A stretch of 64,000 nucleotides of DNA from Bacteroidota bacterium (GTDB lineage: Bacteria > Bacteroidota > Bacteroidia > Bacteroidales > VadinHA17): NCBI GenBank assembly GCA_029552825.1, contig JAKPDL010000002.1, positions 22,559 to 86,558 on the forward strand, in the 5' to 3' direction. Below are positions 35,820 through 44,128 of this stretch, piece after piece. The position numbers and the translations under genes are program-made. Positions within the stretch are counted from its first letter, which is position 1. Every line of letters begins with the position of its first letter. Under the pieces are notes generated by a model. It had not been told where the DNA came from, searched no databases, and saw only the letters and a program-made list of their open reading frames with translations.

Positions 35820-35851
35820 AAGAAAGAGGGCTTAGAGCAGCCCTCTTTCTT
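35820..35851. terminator. Bidirectional terminator between fprA and hsp20
   Basis: AAGAAAGAGGGCT (35820-35832) pairs with AGCCCTCTTTCTT (35839-35851) around a six-base loop. A-run before and T-rich right arm allow termination from both sides, suiting the convergent genes. Confidence 0.85.
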
Positions 35852-35873
35852 GTATCTGACATTCTCCTCAGAA

Positions 35874-36302
35874 TTACGATATCTTGATCTGTTTCGTTAC
35901 CTTCGATTTCTCTTCATGCATCTTTGGAAGAGTCACTGTAAGGATTCCGTCTTTATAGCTGGCTTCAATTTTTTCTCTGTCAACATTTTCAGGCAGAGAG
36001 AAGCTTCTGCAGAATGATGCATAGCTGAACTCTCTTCTCTTGAAATCCTCACGGCTCTCTTCCTTCTCCTCCTTGCGCTCCGAGGAGATTGTCAGAACAT
36101 CCTCATTCAGCTCAATCTTCAGATCCTTTTTGTCAATGCCAGGAACTGCAAGATCAAGCGTGAATTTCTTCTCATCCTCTTTGATGTTTACAGCAGGCAT
36201 CGAATGATACCTGGTTGTAAAGAACGGGAAGAAGAAATCATCATCAAAGAGGTCAGACCATAAGAACGGTTTGTCACTTCTTCTTGTAAGCATCGGTAAC
36301 AT
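35874..36302 (-). CDS. Small heat shock protein (Hsp20/alpha-crystallin family)
   Basis: 142 residues. ATP-independent holdase in the cytoplasm. The alpha-crystallin domain spans about 38-130, with PAVNIKEDEKKFTLDLAVPG, the FSLPENVDREKIEASYKDGI stretch and the closing GILTVTLPK. The C-terminal IxI motif appears as IKI at the end. The start ATG 36302 is preceded 8 nt upstream by AAAGGAGGG, an unusually strong Shine-Dalgarno for this phylum. Upstream lies a palindrome array, so expression is probably controlled. Confidence 0.94.
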   Translation of the reverse strand: MLPMLTRRSDKPFLWSDLFDDDFFFPFFTTRYHSMPAVNIKEDEKKFTLDLAVPGIDKKDLKIELNEDVLTISSERKEEKEESREDFKRREFSYASFCRSFSLPENVDREKIEASYKDGILTVTLPKMHEEKSKVTKQIKIS

Positions 36303-36309
36303 AGCTCAG

Positions 36310-36319
36310 CCCTCCTTTC
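36310..36319 (-). promoter_or_regulatory. Strong Shine-Dalgarno of hsp20
   Basis: The minus strand reads AAAGGAGGGC just before CTGAGCT and the ATG at 36302. Most genes here have no such motif. Confidence 0.6.
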
Positions 36320-36400
36320 TTTTTTTATTATTTTTGGTTAGACATTTTTCTTGTTTAATTTCACCCTATATCTTGCAACTTCTGTTCCAATATATAAATC

Positions 36401-36484
36401 ATGACAACATGTCATATTTTGTGACAAAACAACTGTCAATATGACAGTTATTTTAAGAAAATAACTCTATTATGACTTGTCATA
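36401..36484. promoter_or_regulatory. Array of four palindromes in the hsp20/AI-2E divergent region
   Basis: Four inverted repeats with a TGACA/TGTCA core: ATGACA-ACA-TGTCAT (36401-36415), TTTTGT-G-ACAAAA (36417-36429), AACTGTCA-ATA-TGACAGTT (36431-36449) and TATGAC-TT-GTCATA (36471-36484). They look like operators for a dimeric regulator. They are not the CIRCE element of HrcA. The regulator is not encoded nearby. Confidence 0.6.
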
Positions 36485-36493
36485 ATTTTAAAT

Positions 36494-36501
36494 TAGGTTT
36501 G
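36494..36501 (+). promoter_or_regulatory. Candidate -7 element of the AI-2E family gene
   Basis: TAGGTTTG matches TAnnTTTG and lies 14 bp before the ATG at 36516, just after the last palindrome. Confidence 0.45.
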
Positions 36502-36515
36502 TAAAAAATCTTCAG

Positions 36516-37682
36516 ATGAAGAATTTTATAAGAAATATTCTGATACTTGCAGGAATTGTATTTGTTGTTTTCTGTGTCTGGTACTTCAGGGAAATAGTAA
36601 TCTACATACTTGTTGCAGGTGTTCTTTCCATTATGGGGAGACCGCTTGTTGATCTTTTTGACCGGATAAAGATCAGAAAAATATCTATTCCAAAAGCGGT
36701 TTCTGCACTTCTGGCACTTTTAATTATATGGGGTCTGATTTTTCTCTTTTTCTACATATTTGTTCCCCTTGTTGCCAGTCAGATACAGCAACTTTCCTCA
36801 ATCGACAGCGAACAACTTGTTAAGATAATTGAGGAGCCTATCAGAAAGACTGAAAACCTCTTACGGGCTTTAAATCCTGATCTTGAAGAGATATCAGTGA
36901 GAGCTTACATTGCCTCGAAAATAACTGATATTCTGAGCATTGAATTTGTACAGGACATGATAGGCTCTGCCGCCAGAACAATGGACAACATAGTGATTGC
37001 ATTCTTTTCCATAAGTTTCATCACATTCTTTTTTCTTAAAGACCAGCATCTTTTCTTTGAATCAATCGTTATGTGGGTGCCCGACAAATATGTGGATAAT
37101 GTTACCCGTGCCCTTTATTCAATTAAGGCGCTTTTAACAAGGTATTTCGTGGGGATAGTGATTCAGAGCACCTGCATAATGATAATGATGACAACCGGAA
37201 TGACTGTTGTTGGCATCGATTTCCATCAGGCACTTGTAATGGGGCTTATAGCAGGCATACTTAATGTGATTCCCTATGTGGGTCCGTGGCTTGGATTTTT
37301 CATAACAGTAACAATGGGCATTGCCTCTCATCTGGGATACGATTTTCAGTCGGTTATTGTTCCACTGGTATGGAAGATGGCTCTAGTGGTTGCAATTACT
37401 CAGGCAACAGATAATGTTGTTTTTCAGCCGGTTATTTTCTCCAGCAGCGTCAGAGCCCATCCGCTTGAGATTTTTGTTGTGGTTCTTGCCGCAGGCTTCG
37501 CAGCCGGTATACCGGGTATGATTCTGGGTATACCTGCATACACCGTGCTGAGAGTCTTTGCCCGGGAATTTTTCTATAACCTCAAAGCAGTACAGAAAAT
37601 TACCTCAAGCCTTCCAGATACTGAAGAAATAATGGAGAAAATAAAAGAAGAAGAAGAAAAAGAGCACGGGAAAAATCTTTGA
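36516..37682 (+). CDS. AI-2E (PerM/YdiK) family membrane protein
   Basis: 388 residues with about seven to eight membrane helices and the conserved region GIDFHQALVMGLIAGILNVIPYVGPWLG near 240-268 (shown here only in outline: residues F, H, NVIPYVGP). The family was named for autoinducer-2 export, but members also include Na+(Li+)/H+ antiporters and general permeases, so function stays open. A glutamate/lysine-rich tail ends the protein. Followed after 21 bp by the DUF4492-cydAB genes, so it may head that operon. Confidence 0.85.
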   Translation: MKNFIRNILILAGIVFVVFCVWYFREIVIYILVAGVLSIMGRPLVDLFDRIKIRKISIPKAVSALLALLIIWGLIFLFFYIFVPLVASQIQQLSSIDSEQLVKIIEEPIRKTENLLRALNPDLEEISVRAYIASKITDILSIEFVQDMIGSAARTMDNIVIAFFSISFITFFFLKDQHLFFESIVMWVPDKYVDNVTRALYSIKALLTRYFVGIVIQSTCIMIMMTTGMTVVGIDFHQALVMGLIAGILNVIPYVGPWLGFFITVTMGIASHLGYDFQSVIVPLVWKMALVVAITQATDNVVFQPVIFSSSVRAHPLEIFVVVLAAGFAAGIPGMILGIPAYTVLRVFAREFFYNLKAVQKITSSLPDTEEIMEKIKEEEEKEHGKNL

Positions 37683-37703
37683 GTTTTTCAACGAAAGATT
37701 GCT

Positions 37704-37925
37704 ATGTCATTTCTGAACATATTTAGAAAAATATTTGTTTTTTATCTCGATGGCTTCAGGAACATGTCAGATTGGGGCAGAAAAGTCTGGATAATAATAC
37801 TGATTAAATTGTTCATTATATTTATTATTCTCAGGCTCTTCTTTTTCCCGGATGTTCTGAAAAAAAGTTTTCCTGACGACAGCAACAGAAGTAACTATAT
37901 AAGGGAGCATTTATTATCAAAGTGA
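37704..37925 (+). CDS. DUF4492 single-helix protein associated with cytochrome bd
   Basis: 73 residues with one hydrophobic segment (about 28-49) and a charged C-terminal tail. It matches DUF4492, a small family regularly found directly before cydA in Bacteroidota and Campylobacterota. Role in assembly or as an accessory subunit is plausible but unproven. Six bp separate it from cydA. Confidence 0.8.
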   Translation: MSFLNIFRKIFVFYLDGFRNMSDWGRKVWIIILIKLFIIFIILRLFFFPDVLKKSFPDDSNRSNYIREHLLSK

Positions 37926-37931
37926 AATCTG

Positions 37932-39503
37932 ATGATTGAGAACATTGATCTGAGTCTTGTCAGCTGGTCCAGGGCGCAGTTTGCCCTTACAGCAATTTAT
38001 CACTGGTTTTTCGTTCCTCTAACACTTGGCCTCTCATTCATTATTGCCATGATGGAGACAATTTATTACAGGACAGGCAGTGAGGAATGGAAGAGGATAA
38101 CGAAGTTCTGGATGAAACTTTTCGGGATAAATTTTGCAATTGGCGTTGCTACCGGGATAATACTCGAGTTTGAGTTTGGCACCAACTGGTCGGCGTATTC
38201 CTGGTTCGTGGGAGATATCTTCGGAACCCCTCTGGCTATAGAAGGCATACTTGCCTTTTTCCTTGAATCCACATTTATTGCTGTGATGTTTTTTGGCTGG
38301 AACAGGGTGAGCAAAAGGTTTCATCTTGTTTCCACGTGGCTCGTTGCTATAGGGGCGAGCCTGTCGGCATTGTGGATACTGGTTGCAAACGCATGGATGC
38401 AGAATCCTGTCGGTATGACCTTTAATCCCGAAACAGCCCGCAACGAGATGACTAACTTTCTGGAAGTACTTTTCAATCCTGTTGCAGCCGATAAATTCCT
38501 GCATACAATCACTTCCGGATTTGTCCTTGCCTCTGTTTTTGTTGCGGGAATAAGTGCATGGTTTCTGCTTAAAAAAAGGGAAACATATCTTGCTACACGA
38601 AGCATTCTTATAGCAGGTATATTCGGTTTTCTTTCTTCTGTTTTGCTTGCAATCACAGGCGACATGTCGGCCCGCTCGGTGGCAAAATATCAGCCGGTGA
38701 AGTTTGCTTCGTTCGAAGCACTCTATGAAGGGAAAAGCAGGGCTCCCCTTGTTGCAGCAGGAATACTCAAAAAGGGAGAAAAGGGAGTGGGAAGAAAAAA
38801 CATGCCGGAGTTTATATTTGCAATAGAGATTCCCAACCTTCTTTCATTTATGACCGGCGGAAGTAAGGATGCTTATGTACCTGGTATTTATGACCATATT
38901 GAAGGGAACCCCCGGGCAGGAATACTTTCATTTGCAGAGAAAAAAGAGCGGGGGCAGAAAGCTCGTGAAACACTGCTGGAATATAAAAAGGCAAAAGAGG
39001 CAGGGGATGAGACAAAAGCATCGGATATTGCCGCTCTTTTTACCTCAAAAGACTTCAGGGAAAACTATTTCAGATATTTTGGGTATGCTTATATAGACAA
39101 TCCGGAAGATATCATACCTGACATCCGGGTATCTTTTTACACTTTTCATCTCATGGTGCTACTGGGTTTCTTCTTTATACTTCTGTTTGCTCTTATGCTG
39201 TGGTTTTTGTTCCGAAATAATATCCGGAAGCATAAATGGCTTTTGTGGATAATGCTCCTTTCAATACCTCTGCCATATCTTGCCAGTGAGCTGGGGTGGG
39301 TGCTTGCAGAGATGGGCCGCCAACCCTGGATAATACAGGATCTCATGCCAGTATCAGTGGGTGTTACAAACCTTAAGTCAGGCAATGTACAAACCACCTT
39401 CTGGCTCTTTGCGGTTCTGTTTACTGCGCTTCTTATTGCTGAAATCTCCATTATGGTGAAACAGGTTAAGAACGGACCCGAAAAAACGGAGGAAAAGTTA
39501 TGA
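37932..39503 (+). CDS. cydA: Cytochrome bd quinol oxidase subunit I
   Basis: 523 residues. Holds hemes b558, b595 and d and oxidises quinol, reducing O2 to water at high affinity. Heme ligands are visible: His in TAIYHWFFVPLTLG (about 23), His in DKFLHTITSGFV (about 190) and Met in FHLMVLLGF (about 404). The Q-loop from KYQPVKFASFEALYE to about 395 is long, as in E. coli CydA. Stop overlaps the cydB start by 4 bp. Confidence 0.97.
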   Translation: MIENIDLSLVSWSRAQFALTAIYHWFFVPLTLGLSFIIAMMETIYYRTGSEEWKRITKFWMKLFGINFAIGVATGIILEFEFGTNWSAYSWFVGDIFGTPLAIEGILAFFLESTFIAVMFFGWNRVSKRFHLVSTWLVAIGASLSALWILVANAWMQNPVGMTFNPETARNEMTNFLEVLFNPVAADKFLHTITSGFVLASVFVAGISAWFLLKKRETYLATRSILIAGIFGFLSSVLLAITGDMSARSVAKYQPVKFASFEALYEGKSRAPLVAAGILKKGEKGVGRKNMPEFIFAIEIPNLLSFMTGGSKDAYVPGIYDHIEGNPRAGILSFAEKKERGQKARETLLEYKKAKEAGDETKASDIAALFTSKDFRENYFRYFGYAYIDNPEDIIPDIRVSFYTFHLMVLLGFFFILLFALMLWFLFRNNIRKHKWLLWIMLLSIPLPYLASELGWVLAEMGRQPWIIQDLMPVSVGVTNLKSGNVQTTFWLFAVLFTALLIAEISIMVKQVKNGPEKTEEKL

Positions 39504-40621
39504 TGTCACATGCATTTCTTCAGCATTACTGGTGGATTGTGATCTCACTGCTCGGCGGTCTGCTCGGTTTTCTTATGTTTGTACAGGGGGGACAGACTTT
39601 TATTTATTCATTGCCTGCAAATGCCATGCAGCGTAAAATGATTGTAAATGCACTGGGCAGAAAATGGGAGTTTACATTTACCACACTGGTTACTTTCGGC
39701 GGAGCTTTTTTTGCCTCATTTCCACTTTTTTATGCCACAAGTTTTGGCGGTGCTTACTGGTTGTGGATGCTGATACTCTTTAGTTTTGTCATTCAGGCTG
39801 TTGCATACGAATACAGATCCAAACCCTCAAATGTCCTCGGAAGTAATACTTATGATATCTTCCTGCTTCTTAACGGTTCACTGGGACCATTTCTGACAGG
39901 TATAGCGGTTGCAACATTTTTTACGGGTGCCCACTTCTCCCTCGACAACCTGAACAGAGTCACCTGGCAGACAAATTTACACGGCCTCGAAGCACTTGCC
40001 GACATACGGAACATTGCTCTGGGATTTGCACTTCTTTTTCTTGCCAGGGTGAATGGGTTACTATTTCTTTTAAATACTGTTGATGATGAGGAAATAATTT
40101 CAAAGGCCAGAAACAAAGTACTTTTCAACGCACTCTTCTTTCTTGTTTTTTTCCTTTATTTCATACTTACGATTTTTCTCAAGGAAGGATTTGCAGTTGA
40201 ACCAGCGACCGGAGAGATTTTAGTTCAGAAATTTAAGTACCTGAAAAACCTGCTTCAGATGCCGCCGGTACTGATTGTGTTTATTGCCGGTGTGGCAGGC
40301 GTGCTTTACGGTATTTATATTACAGTGTTTGCAGGAAGCAGAAAAGGCATCTGGTTTTCCGGCGCAGGATCAGTTATGGCTGTTTTTGCCCTGTTTCTTA
40401 CTGCAGGACTGAACAATACAGCCTTTTACCCTTCTGTTAATGATATTCAGAATTCCCTTACTCTGCAGAGGGCGTCCTCAAGCAGGTTCACGCTCGAAAC
40501 TATGATGTATGTTTCATTTATTATCCCATTTGTTATTGCATACATCTGGTATGCATGGAGGGCTGTTACACAACGCAAAATTACAGCTGAAGATATTGAA
40601 AAGGATGGACATGCTTATTAA
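39500..40621 (+). CDS. cydB: Cytochrome bd quinol oxidase subunit II
   Basis: 373 residues, about eight to nine membrane helices, partner of CydA. Family features include the N-terminal HYWWIVISLLGGLLGFLMFVQGG (helix 1, quoted in pieces: WWIVISLLGG, FVQGG) and the central FFTGAHFSLDN. The family's usual length is about 380. Translation starts at ATG 39500 (overlapping cydA) or the adjacent ATG 39503. A short in-phase-independent ORF for a small membrane protein follows 20 bp later. Confidence 0.95.
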   Translation: MMSHAFLQHYWWIVISLLGGLLGFLMFVQGGQTFIYSLPANAMQRKMIVNALGRKWEFTFTTLVTFGGAFFASFPLFYATSFGGAYWLWMLILFSFVIQAVAYEYRSKPSNVLGSNTYDIFLLLNGSLGPFLTGIAVATFFTGAHFSLDNLNRVTWQTNLHGLEALADIRNIALGFALLFLARVNGLLFLLNTVDDEEIISKARNKVLFNALFFLVFFLYFILTIFLKEGFAVEPATGEILVQKFKYLKNLLQMPPVLIVFIAGVAGVLYGIYITVFAGSRKGIWFSGAGSVMAVFALFLTAGLNNTAFYPSVNDIQNSLTLQRASSSRFTLETMMYVSFIIPFVIAYIWYAWRAVTQRKITAEDIEKDGHAY

Positions 40622-40641
40622 TACAAAAAGATTATAGACCA

Positions 40642-40806
40642 ATGTACCTTGATCAGCTCGTGATATACCTTACATGGCCGGCTTTTATAATCATAAGCTG
40701 GATAATAATAAAATCGGCACTCATTCTATACGAAAGAAAATACCCGTTCAGGGATGCCGAGAGATCTCATTCTTCAGAAAAGGAGCCCAGGCAAGGGAAA
40801 GAATAA
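40642..40806 (+). CDS. Small single-helix membrane protein after cydB, CydX-like candidate
   Basis: A 54-codon ORF from ATG 40642 to TAA 40804-40806 that begins 20 bp after cydB. The product starts MYLDQLVIYLTWPAF, has one hydrophobic helix (about 8-30) with W12 and W20, and then E36 (ILYERKYPF) and a charged tail. Proteobacterial cytochrome bd has a similar short subunit, CydX, from the same place downstream of cydB, with a tryptophan-rich helix and a functional glutamate after it. I cannot show homology; position and build are the case for it. The last 59 bp overlap the 3' end of pssA on the other strand. Confidence 0.5.
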   Translation: MYLDQLVIYLTWPAFIIISWIIIKSALILYERKYPFRDAERSHSSEKEPRQGKE

Positions 40807-41467
40807 TATATGCCGGTATTATAAGTGCAAAGCCTCTGGCACCGAAAACTGCAACAAAAATAATACTCAGAGCTGCCATAATATACCTTGCCTCATTCCC
40901 CTTGATCTTCAAATTTTTTATTTTAAGCGAAATCATTGGCAGGTTGCTTACCATAAGCAGAGAGACAATGATAACGAAAAATATAGTTAAGAACTGATAT
41001 TTTGTGAAAAGCGTCACAAAAAAGTTATCTGAATAGGCTGCAGCAAGGCAAAGCGATATAACTGAGAGGGCTGCTGCCGGGGTAGGAAGCCCTCTGAAAA
41101 CAACCGACTGTGAGGTGTCGATATTGAATTTTGCAAGACGCAGACCGGCACAAACAGCATAAAATGCCGAAATCACTGCGTAAATTATGCTGTATACATT
41201 ATTATCGCTGAAGAATATACCTGTACTGTAAATAATAATTCCCGGTGCCACTCCAAAGCTTACTACATCTGCAAGGCTGTCGAGTTCCTTGCCCAGGTCG
41301 GAGTATGCATTCAGAATTCGTGATGCAAACCCGTCGAGAAAATCAAAAACCATGGCAGCAAGCACCAGCCAGCATGCTGCTGCCGTATTTCCTTTAATGA
41401 TAAAAATAATTGATAAAAAACCTGATGCAAGGTTTAAAGAGGTGATCATGTTTGGTATATGTCGCAT
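40748..41467 (-). CDS. pssA: CDP-diacylglycerol--serine O-phosphatidyltransferase
   Basis: 239 residues, about six to eight membrane helices. Makes phosphatidylserine from CDP-DAG and serine. The CDP-alcohol phosphotransferase motif is present near 45-70: DGFASRILNAYSDLGKELDS followed by LAD, giving DGxxSR...G...D...D. With cdsA and psd, about 7 kb away, the window encodes the full path to phosphatidylethanolamine. The gene is convergent with cydB and its short follower. Confidence 0.93.
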   Translation of the reverse strand: MRHIPNMITSLNLASGFLSIIFIIKGNTAAACWLVLAAMVFDFLDGFASRILNAYSDLGKELDSLADVVSFGVAPGIIIYSTGIFFSDNNVYSIIYAVISAFYAVCAGLRLAKFNIDTSQSVVFRGLPTPAAALSVISLCLAAAYSDNFFVTLFTKYQFLTIFFVIIVSLLMVSNLPMISLKIKNLKIKGNEARYIMAALSIIFVAVFGARGFALIIPAYIILSLAWAPFLKNEISRHP

Positions 41468-41484
41468 TTCTGAGGATTTGAGAA

Positions 41485-41492
41485 CAAAAGTA
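41485..41492 (-). promoter_or_regulatory. Candidate -7 element of pssA
   Basis: The minus strand reads TACTTTTG (TAnnTTTG) 17 bp before the ATG at 41467. Confidence 0.45.
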
Positions 41493-41572
41493 TTGAAAAA
41501 TTAATAATATATCATTTTATCCGTTCCAAACATTTTTCAGCATAACAGGGAGTATTAAAATGAAATCAGTTT

Positions 41573-41580
41573 TATCTTTG
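41573..41580 (+). promoter_or_regulatory. Candidate -7 element before the HAD-like gene
   Basis: TATCTTTG matches TAnnTTTG, 16 bp before the ATG at 41597. Confidence 0.45.
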
Positions 41581-41596
41581 AAAGAGCTTAAATAAA

Positions 41597-42049
41597 ATGG
41601 ATAACGGATTCGATCTGCTGAATATCAGAATTGCCGTTGATTTTGACGGGACAATTGTCGAGAATGCTTATCCTTCCATCGGAAAGGAAAAGCTTTTTGC
41701 ATTCAGTACATTGAAGGAGCTCGAGAAAAGAGGGGCAAAGCTTATACTTTGGACGTTTCGCACTGGAAAAGAACTTGAGGAAGCAGTTGAATTCTGCCGT
41801 CAGCATGGTATAGAGTTCTATGCAGTAAATAAAAATTATCCGGAAGAGGTTTTTAATGAACAAACGGTAAGCCGTAAAATTGATGTGGATATTTATATTG
41901 ATGACAAAAACCTTGGCGGCTTTCCCGGATGGAGCCAGGTGTGGCAGATGCTGTTCCCTTATGAGATTCAGGAAGAGATGGCAAAAAGGAAAATTTTAAG
42001 AGCAGGTAATATTTTCAGAAGAATTTTCAGAAAATGGACAAGAAAATAA
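41597..42049 (+). CDS. HAD-superfamily small phosphatase-like protein (BT0820-like)
   Basis: 150 residues. N-terminal HAD motif I IAVDFDGTIVEN with D15 and D17, then motif II-like ILWTFRTGKELEEAVEFC near 50-67 and an acidic YIDDKNLGG near 108-116 that serves as motif IV. It resembles Bacteroides BT0820, described as a sugar-acid phosphatase. Substrate is unknown. The basic C-terminus overlaps the start of the next gene by 16 bp. Confidence 0.78.
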   Translation: MDNGFDLLNIRIAVDFDGTIVENAYPSIGKEKLFAFSTLKELEKRGAKLILWTFRTGKELEEAVEFCRQHGIEFYAVNKNYPEEVFNEQTVSRKIDVDIYIDDKNLGGFPGWSQVWQMLFPYEIQEEMAKRKILRAGNIFRRIFRKWTRK

Positions 42050-43173
42050 AGATGATGAAAAAGTGCCATAACTGCATTATTTACCCTTTGCTTATTTTGT
42101 TTGTTGCCTGGTTCTTTTCATGTTCAGGACGTTCCAATAAAAAGGATGTAGAAAATGAACCGGTTAAAGAGTTGTCAGAACCTGAGGAGATGGCAGCTGA
42201 GATGATAAAACTTGTCGCCCCGCCTGAAAATGCAGAGCTGAAGCTGAATGAGAAGATTAAAATTGTGCTGGAGCCTGATGCCAGGGTTCTGCCCGATTCG
42301 GTCAGAATATGGTTCGACGGAAAAGATGCGGGGGTGATCAGAAACAATATTTGGGAATATGAGATACCGTCATCTTTAAATTCTAAGACAGGGAAAAAAG
42401 CTATTAAGGTTGTTGCATATAAACGCCGGTACAGGTCTCAGACAATAAGCCGATTTGTGACCATTCTTTCTGATGTTGCACCCCGCCGCAACGGTTACAG
42501 GGTAATAAATGTTTATCCCCACGACAGGGAGGCATTCACGCAGGGGCTTGTTTATTACGGTGGTTATCTTTATGAGGGTACAGGTCAGGAAACGAGGTCG
42601 AATCTGAGAAAAGTGAACCTTGTCACAGGTGAAGTACTGAACCAGCATAACCTCGATTCAAAACTTTTCGGTGAAGGGATTGCAATATTCGATGGTAAAA
42701 TCTACCAGCTGACATGGCAGTCGAAGGTGGGTTTTGTTTATGACCTTGAATCGTTCAGGATGTTAAATAGATTTTATTACCAGACAGAAGGATGGGGGCT
42801 TACCACTATGGACGACAAACTGGTAATGAGCGATGGTTCTAACATTTTGTATATCATCGATCCGGCAATGTTTTTACCTGTGGCTCAACTGGAGGTTTAC
42901 GACAATAAATCCATGGTAAAGGATCTTAATGAGCTTGAATATATTAAAGGTGAAATCTGGGCTAACATCTGGATGACTGATCTCATTGCCAGAATAGATC
43001 CTGCCAGCGGTAAGGTACTTGCATATATTGACCTGAAAGGAATAATGAACGACCCCTCATTCGACACTGCGTCAAACGTTCTTAACGGAATAGCATACGA
43101 CAGTGAAAATGACAGAATATTTGTCACCGGGAAGAACTGGCCAAAACTATTTGAAATAAAAGTTACTGAATGA
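42034..43173 (+). CDS. Glutaminyl-peptide cyclotransferase, lipoprotein
   Basis: Up to 379 residues; ATG 42055 would give a more standard lipoprotein start (MKKCHNCIIYPLL). Lipobox ends at the cysteine of WFFSC. A small Ig-like domain (about 55-140) precedes the five-bladed propeller glutamine cyclotransferase domain with VYPHDREAFTQGLVY and YEGTGQ near 165-190 and ELEYIKGEIWANIW near 305-318. Catalyses N-terminal pyroglutamate formation. In Bacteroidota this acts on exported proteins whose mature N-terminus is Gln after signal cleavage. Tail overlaps the lipid kinase gene by 11 bp. Confidence 0.88.
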   Translation: MDKKIKMMKKCHNCIIYPLLILFVAWFFSCSGRSNKKDVENEPVKELSEPEEMAAEMIKLVAPPENAELKLNEKIKIVLEPDARVLPDSVRIWFDGKDAGVIRNNIWEYEIPSSLNSKTGKKAIKVVAYKRRYRSQTISRFVTILSDVAPRRNGYRVINVYPHDREAFTQGLVYYGGYLYEGTGQETRSNLRKVNLVTGEVLNQHNLDSKLFGEGIAIFDGKIYQLTWQSKVGFVYDLESFRMLNRFYYQTEGWGLTTMDDKLVMSDGSNILYIIDPAMFLPVAQLEVYDNKSMVKDLNELEYIKGEIWANIWMTDLIARIDPASGKVLAYIDLKGIMNDPSFDTASNVLNGIAYDSENDRIFVTGKNWPKLFEIKVTE

Positions 43174-44128
43174 GCCTTGATCCGTAAACTATTCTGATGC
43201 CCTCCGGTATCACTGAAAATTCGGCAGGAGTGTGTCCCAATAGTTCACCGTCGGCTTCAATCATCAGTTGAGGAACTGATTCAACCCTGAAGCTTTTAAC
43301 CCTGTAACCGTCAACCTTTGGATGGCTCAGTATTGTTCCGTCATAGAGTATTTTGAGGTTTTTGATAATTTCAATCCTTCCTATTTCTTTTATTACAGTA
43401 ACATCGAGCAACCCATCGTCGGGTAAAGCGTCGGGCGTCTGACGCATACCTCCTCCGCAATATCGTCCGTTACCGACATTAATTGAAAAAATACGGTTTT
43501 TAATAATTTGTTTTTCAATATACAGAGTTACTTCGGTATGTTTGTAAGCTATAAGGCTTGAAAGCAGATTATAAAGGTATATTGCCCTGTTGCTTTTACC
43601 CTTTTCTTTCTGGATATTTGTTTTTTTAACCACCAGTGCCTCGAAGCCGACTCCTGCTATATTAATAAAGTACCGGGTATTGGTTTCTTCTCCGTTTCGG
43701 TAACTTACCACTCCAACATCATGCATCAAAGTCTTGCCTTCTTTTATAATTTTTATGGCACCTTCGTAAATAAGGGGTATACCGAACATTTTGCCCCAGT
43801 CGTTTCCTGTTCCCACCGGTATCAGTGCAAGGCATACTTCAGACGGAGTGCAGGAATTTTGTGAATAAGCTCCGTTAAGTACCTCGTTCAGAGTGCCATC
43901 GCCTCCCACGGTGATTATTTTTCTGAATCCCTGCTCGATACCTTCCCTAGAAATCATTATCGCATCGCCTCTTTTGCCGGTAAAACGTGCCGAAAAATGT
44001 ATCCCTGCCCTCACCAGCAGAGCAGCAATTCTTTCCCAGTCGTTTCCGCCTTTACCGCTTCCGGCATTGGGATTGACAATTACGAGCCAGTCGCTTCGGA
44101 CTTCTGTGTTGTTCATTGGCTTAAACAA
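43163..44128 (-). CDS. Diacylglycerol kinase family lipid kinase (YegS/DagK-like)
   Basis: 321 residues. Motifs of the DAGK catalytic domain: VNPNAGSGKGG near 18-28, VGGDGTLNEVLNG near 73-85 and PVGTGNDWGKMFGIP near 102-116, with the C-terminal beta-sandwich containing GGGMRQTPDALPDDGLLDV. Phosphorylates diacylglycerol or a similar lipid (YegS prefers phosphatidylglycerol); substrate unproven here. It may recycle lipid for the cdsA-pssA-psd pathway. Confidence 0.9.
   Translation of the reverse strand: MFKPMNNTEVRSDWLVIVNPNAGSGKGGNDWERIAALLVRAGIHFSARFTGKRGDAIMISREGIEQGFRKIITVGGDGTLNEVLNGAYSQNSCTPSEVCLALIPVGTGNDWGKMFGIPLIYEGAIKIIKEGKTLMHDVGVVSYRNGEETNTRYFINIAGVGFEALVVKKTNIQKEKGKSNRAIYLYNLLSSLIAYKHTEVTLYIEKQIIKNRIFSINVGNGRYCGGGMRQTPDALPDDGLLDVTVIKEIGRIEIIKNLKILYDGTILSHPKVDGYRVKSFRVESVPQLMIEADGELLGHTPAEFSVIPEGIRIVYGSRLIQ

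Noticed and set aside
36303..36515. CIRCE/HrcA operator upstream of hsp20
   Set aside because: No TTAGCACTC-N9-GAGTGCTAA sequence; the palindromes present have a different core.
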